Shown in pieces: positions 60,362 through 64,000 of a stretch of 64,000 nucleotides of DNA; position 1 is the first letter of the stretch; the number at the start of each line of letters is the position of its first letter. This stretch comes from Epiperipatus broadwayi (Eukaryota > Onychophora > Udeonychophora > Euonychophora > Peripatidae). The notes under the pieces were generated by a model. That model did no database searches and was not told where the DNA came from. It worked only from the letters and a program-made list of their open reading frames with translations. Made by a program: the position numbers and the translations under genes. Location of the stretch: assembly GCA_028023455.1 (NCBI GenBank), contig JAQFVV010012398.1, forward strand, positions 6,536,682 through 6,600,681. Reading direction: 5' to 3'.

Positions 60362-61135
60362 ATATTTAGAAGCATCACAAGCCTCATGAAAAATCATATG
60401 TTTGTCCAAAATTGTATAGTCTTCCAAAAATTCACAAAATAGATACTCGTCCTTCATGCAATAATGAGTGCAAAAAAACTCCCACTCAATGTTTTAGCTA
60501 GATATTTATCTGATGTAGTAAAACCTACAATTCCACCTATTAAATCATACATTAAAACCTATACATTTTGTTTATTTAATAAAAAAATATATAAATTAAT
60601 ACAAATGATATTCTAGTCTTTATTTACAAATGTTCCAGTTGATGAAACTTTAAACATCATTTCTAAATGACACAATTTATCAGGCCACATTATTAAATTA
60701 ACTAAACATTGCCTTTCACATACTTATTTCATATGAAATGGAGATATTATAAGCATACTTTTGATACTCTAATGAGAGCACCTATCTCGAGAGGTAATAG
60801 CTGATTTATCTATGGAATATATAGAAATTTGTACTTTAGAGTCAGTTCCTTTAATACCTCTTATTTGATTTAGACCCATAGATTATACATTTATCATCTG
60901 GCAACATAGTAAAGACAACTTACATGATTTTTTCAGCCATATAAACAATATAATCCTAATATTAAATATACAATGGAAACTTAAATTGATAGGAAACTTT
61001 CTTGATATAATCAGAAAAATGAATAATCTTTTATCTTTTTCAATTTTCAAAAAATCTACACACATTGAGATATTTAAAATTTTCACCACATCATCAGCCA
61101 GCTCAAATCTTTTCTGTTGCAAAAACGCTCATGTT
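60362..61135 (+). pseudogene. Penelope-like RT fragment, broken
   Basis: Across the three plus frames it reads HEKSYVCPKLYSLPKIHK (60385-60440), FTNVPVDETLN (60625-60655), SGHIIKLTKHCLSHTYF (60680-60730), SRGN-SPISP-like residues and RFIDYTFIIWQH (60860-60905). It continues with SIFKKSTHIEIFK (61040-61080) and HHQPAQIFSVAKTLM (61090-61135). PKLYGLPKIHK and a Y-V-D-D-T-F-like motif are typical of Penelope-like RTs. The second D of that motif is a Tyr here (FIDY), which should abolish activity. The GIY-YIG domain is absent. It is a separate copy from that at 3.6-4.6 kb. Confidence 0.75.
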
Positions 61136-61136
61136 G

Positions 61137-61330
61137 GAAGTAGGTTATGCATTTTTACTAATAGCTTTGTTAACTAATACTTGATAGTTATCACACAAAC
61201 GAATTTGTTCATTGGGTTTAGTAATAATTATTAATGACATAGCCCAATCAGATTTTTCTGTGGGTTCTAACATGCCTCTCTGAACTAATTTGTTATTTTT
61301 CTTCTTTTTTTTCTGAGTGAACAGAACCAT
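61137..61330 (-). pseudogene. Ty3/gypsy reverse transcriptase N-terminus, cut off
   Basis: On the minus strand the residues LVQRGMLEPTEKSDWAMSL and, near 61180, IRLCDNYQVLVNKAI are a good match to the start of Ty3/gypsy RT (residues before the catalytic region). The sequence stops near 61137, where the Penelope-like fragment of the opposite strand ends. The catalytic part of the RT, RNase H and integrase are absent from the window. Confidence 0.75.
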
Positions 61331-61420
61331 ATGTAGTTAGCAAATAATAGGTATGGCCTCAGGGACTATCCCTAACATACCAGGTGTTGTTTTAATTTTA
61401 CCCAGTTCCCACTAAACAAC

Positions 61421-61745
61421 CTATAAAATTTGTCTCTCATTTTTATTTCTAAAGCAATCTATTTCATGAATGTGTTTTACATGCAATTTTTTGAACCAGT
61501 CAAGCCCAATTAGTGAGTTAATTGTAGCATAAACTATGTATAGGGGTAACTCAAATACTTTTCCTTCTATTCTACTCACAAGGGCTTTGACTGCACCTTT
61601 AATTTTAATCTCATTATCATTTACATCCAAGGCTTTTAGTTTAGCTTTCTCAATTGTTGGGGATTTTGTACAATTTGCTGTTACAGACAACCATTCCTGA
61701 ACTAAAATTAGGAATACCCACTCCCGCTATCAACCTCCATGGATA
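61421..61745 (-). pseudogene. Ty3/gypsy aspartic protease region, broken
   Basis: A protease-like active-site string MEVDSGSG is seen on the minus strand at about 61720-61745, followed after a break by VTANCTKSP and later ELPLYIVYATINSLIGLDWFK, where the family shows an I-L-G-x-x-W-L-like end. The frame changes near 61690, and stops separate it from the RT piece. It processes the Gag-Pol chain in active elements. The D-S-G triad here is intact. Confidence 0.65.
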
Positions 61746-62149
61746 TTGGCTGGTCACATGATTTTAATTTCTTTCAAAATATTTATTAAACAAGTACAAT
61801 GTTTACAGTGACAAATATGTATACATGGTATATTAAAAGGAAAGCTAGAATTACAAACATAAATAAGAATTACATGATTATAAATAAATATGAGATAGTA
61901 TTATTCTGGGTAAAAGGGAGACCCAAATCCTGGTCTACTGTTAACACACAAGTAGGCCAATTAAGCTCACCCAGACAAACTGCCTCACACTACCAAGAGT
62001 CACTTAGTCAATCTAGAGTTTGGTCAAATCACCATTGGCAAAATCACTACAAATATGAAGGCTTAGGTATTTATGCTAAATCTGATGTGTTCAGTTATGA
62101 TTTTAATTTTAACAGTATTTTATCTCCTTTGGATAATGACAAGTTTTGA

Positions 62150-62442
62150 ATATTGACTAATTGATTAAATATACTTTTCTGACTATTTTTGTCTTTACCA
62201 GGTTCGTTCTTTTTATTTCTACACATTGTTTTGATGTAATCTTTTTTTTTACAAATTTTATAACATTCCTTCATACAAAAACAATTTTTGCTGGCCTTAT
62301 GGCCATTCGTGCCATAACAAAAACAAATAAATAAATTTCTTTCACTACATTTATTGTTTATGAATTTATTTGATTCTTTCCTGTTTGGATTATGCATTTT
62401 GCAAACATGGGTTTGCTTGTTGCCATTTATAAGATTGCTCAA
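62150..62442 (-). pseudogene. Ty3/gypsy nucleocapsid zinc-knuckle region
   Basis: Minus-strand ORF with CFCYGTNGHKASKNC (a C-x2-C-x-G-x4-H-like knuckle, partly diverged) and a second CYKICKKKDYIKTMC at 62240-62290. It sits between the gag core and protease, the usual order. The second His is an Asp in the lost knuckle, so zinc binding there is doubtful. Confidence 0.65.
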
Positions 62443-62454
62443 AAACTAGTTCAT

Positions 62455-62950
62455 AAGCTACACTCTATTTTATAGCTTCATTATAATTTAAATCACTATC
62501 AGTCAATAATTGTTGCCTTAAACTATCACTAATCATACCTCTCAGAAATTGCTCTAGGATAACCTTGTCGAGGAAAGATTCATAGATATAATTTTTAGCC
62601 AGCTTACAAAGAGCAATATTGAAATCTTTTATTCTTTCATCCCTATCTTGTTAACAGTCATGAAAATGAAGTCTGGGAACATGTCTAGAGGAATGGAATT
62701 AAAATAATTTAATAACAAATCTTTAATTTGATCATATGAAAAAATCATCAGGAGTCTGAGATTCTGAGAAACTATTAGCTATCTCTATAACTCCTTTACT
62801 AGCAAAACATAATAATATTGCTATTTTAATTTTATCCTCTTCAACTCTGTTAATGAAGAAATATTTTTAAACATATTGGTCATATAGGGGTCAACTACTT
62901 GCCTAATAGACATGGAACTCACCAAATGATGATTGAATTTTAGCTGATCA
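62455..62950 (-). pseudogene. Ty3/gypsy Gag core fragment
   Basis: On the minus strand residues such as DERIKDFNIALCKLAKN near 62620, FLDKVILEQFLRGMIS near 62550 and LRQQLLTDSDLNYNEAIK near 62490 match the capsid-like gag core of Ty3/gypsy elements. It is interrupted by several stops and one or more frame changes (for example near 62655). The 5' end of gag is not defined, and I found no LTR. Confidence 0.6.
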
Positions 62951-64000
62951 TACTGTACACATAACTAATTCAAGGTTCAATATACAACTTTGACAATTGC
63001 TATGTCTGGGAGTGTAACTCCTGCTGTCCAGATCACATGAAATCTAAATTTGTTCTCTGGTAATAACTGCAAATACTAAATTCAATTATTAGTATTTAAT
63101 ATCACTCTAGATAATTGATTATATTATTAATAGAATATACACAATTTACAATATATGCATAAATCTGAAGGTGTGACCAGTTTAGTCTCTAGGCTTTCTT
63201 TTTACATGTTTGGAGGCAAGTTCTTCACAATAGAAGCACCTAGGTTAAAAGACCATCCACACACATGAATCTTCTCCACAGGAGTGAATCTCTTTTTGCA
63301 CTTGGCTAGCATAGATTAATGGTCCTATTTCTTCTCTTCTGATTGGTTTTTGTGATATTAATTAATTTATTTATGATACAGTCTTGATCTGTGGAATTTT
63401 ACTACTAATTAGTTCTATTGACTTATTTTTAGATTCTTGAGTGGCTACTAATGACTGAATCCAGAACTGACAATCATTTAATTATTTTATATATATTCTA
63501 ACCCAGTATTTTAATTATTAGTTTATTTGCACTTTGGACACTAACCCAGTATGTTTATCTATTTAGTTTATTTATTAGTTTATTTTATTTGCACCCATGA
63601 CACTAATTTTTCAGGTTGTTGTTAAGGCAACCCAACATAAAGCAACATATCCATTAATTTTCCAATATGATCTAAATACTTTTCATATAATACAATTGTA
63701 CATTCAATTCTCTTAAGCCATGCCACGATTGTAATAACAACAATAATTGATCACTTATTAATTTAAAGAATAATTATAATAATATTAATCTCAGGGTTCT
63801 TTGTTTCATGTAAGGAAATGCTCGGCAGTATTGTGTTGTCGCATATGACTGGCATTCTGGTCGGCTATAGGAAACATTTATTTTACTTAAATTCAATGTG
63901 TCTTCATCTCTCATATCAACTGCTATATTATTTAAAGAGATGATAATTCTATTCAATAATGACGTATAATTTTGAATAACACAGCCTTTTTTTTTTTTCA
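62951..64000. other. Possible Ty3/gypsy leader or LTR region, unresolved
   Basis: This lies upstream of the gag fragment on the minus strand, so an LTR would be expected here. I found no pair of repeats and no clear primer-binding site. The stretch 63020-63360 is less AT-rich than most of the window. The ORF at 63774-63956 has no recognisable relative. A poly-T run ends the window. Confidence 0.35.

Noticed and set aside
60883-61122. Minus-strand ORF with an LADDVV string
   Set aside because: It looks like an RT motif, but it is the antisense of the Penelope-like fragment, which is well supported on the plus strand.
61799-62149. 116-residue plus-strand ORF
   Set aside because: It is the complement of the Ty3/gypsy gag-to-protease spacer and has no family match.
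63000-63700. Ty3/gypsy LTR with primer-binding site
   Set aside because: A TGG-containing stretch near 63030 (minus strand) could be a primer-binding site, but it does not match a tRNA 3' end well and no LTR pair was found.

Overview
The window looks like AT-rich, intron- or intergenic-type DNA of an animal, most likely an invertebrate. I infer this from very high A+T throughout (judged by eye, not counted), the absence of any long intact ORF, and a mix of animal-type mobile elements: an RTE-like non-LTR retrotransposon, Penelope-like elements, a Ty3/gypsy element, a BED-finger hAT transposon of the FAM200/ZBED5/SCAND3 type, and tRNA-like short repeats. A cephalopod or chelicerate would fit, but the sequence alone does not settle the species. 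I found no host protein-coding gene that I can defend. All recognisable proteins are broken transposon proteins.

Layout. 0.3-3.6 kb (minus strand): a nearly complete but multiply broken RTE-like element with endonuclease, reverse transcriptase and a TGA-repeat 3' tail. 3.6-4.6 kb (minus): the 3' part of a Penelope-like element with a GIY-YIG domain. 4.6-47.6 kb: gene-free AT-rich DNA with many fold-back (inverted-repeat) elements, a minisatellite, microsatellites, two elements with terminal inverted repeats (29.2-30.1 and 39.7-40.8 kb), a short RTE 3' fragment (31.8 kb) and a tRNA-like repeat head (34.3 kb). Small pockets with more CpG occur at 8.6-9.4, 11.9-12.4 and 33.0-34.6 kb. The first also holds a speculative microexon.

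47.676-50.256 kb: an almost full-length hAT element (2,581 bp) bounded by a perfect 8-bp target duplication, GGTTAAAG, with a decayed transposase on the minus strand. 52.4-52.9 kb: the 3' end of a second LINE family. 53.431-55.387 and 56.113-58.069 kb: two direct copies of an unrecognised 1,957-bp repeat with short inverted termini. 59.1-63.0 kb: retroelement relics packed end to end (RTE fragment, Penelope-like RT fragment, then a Ty3/gypsy gag-protease-RT fragment on the opposite strand).

The most striking pattern is the fold-back repeats. At least five families occur more than once, and several exist both as a simple copy and as a head-to-head palindrome with a very short spacer. One family has a palindromic copy whose interior is missing compared with a longer palindromic copy 15 kb away. 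One family carries a hammerhead-ribozyme-like core. These are the best candidates here for something not yet described.
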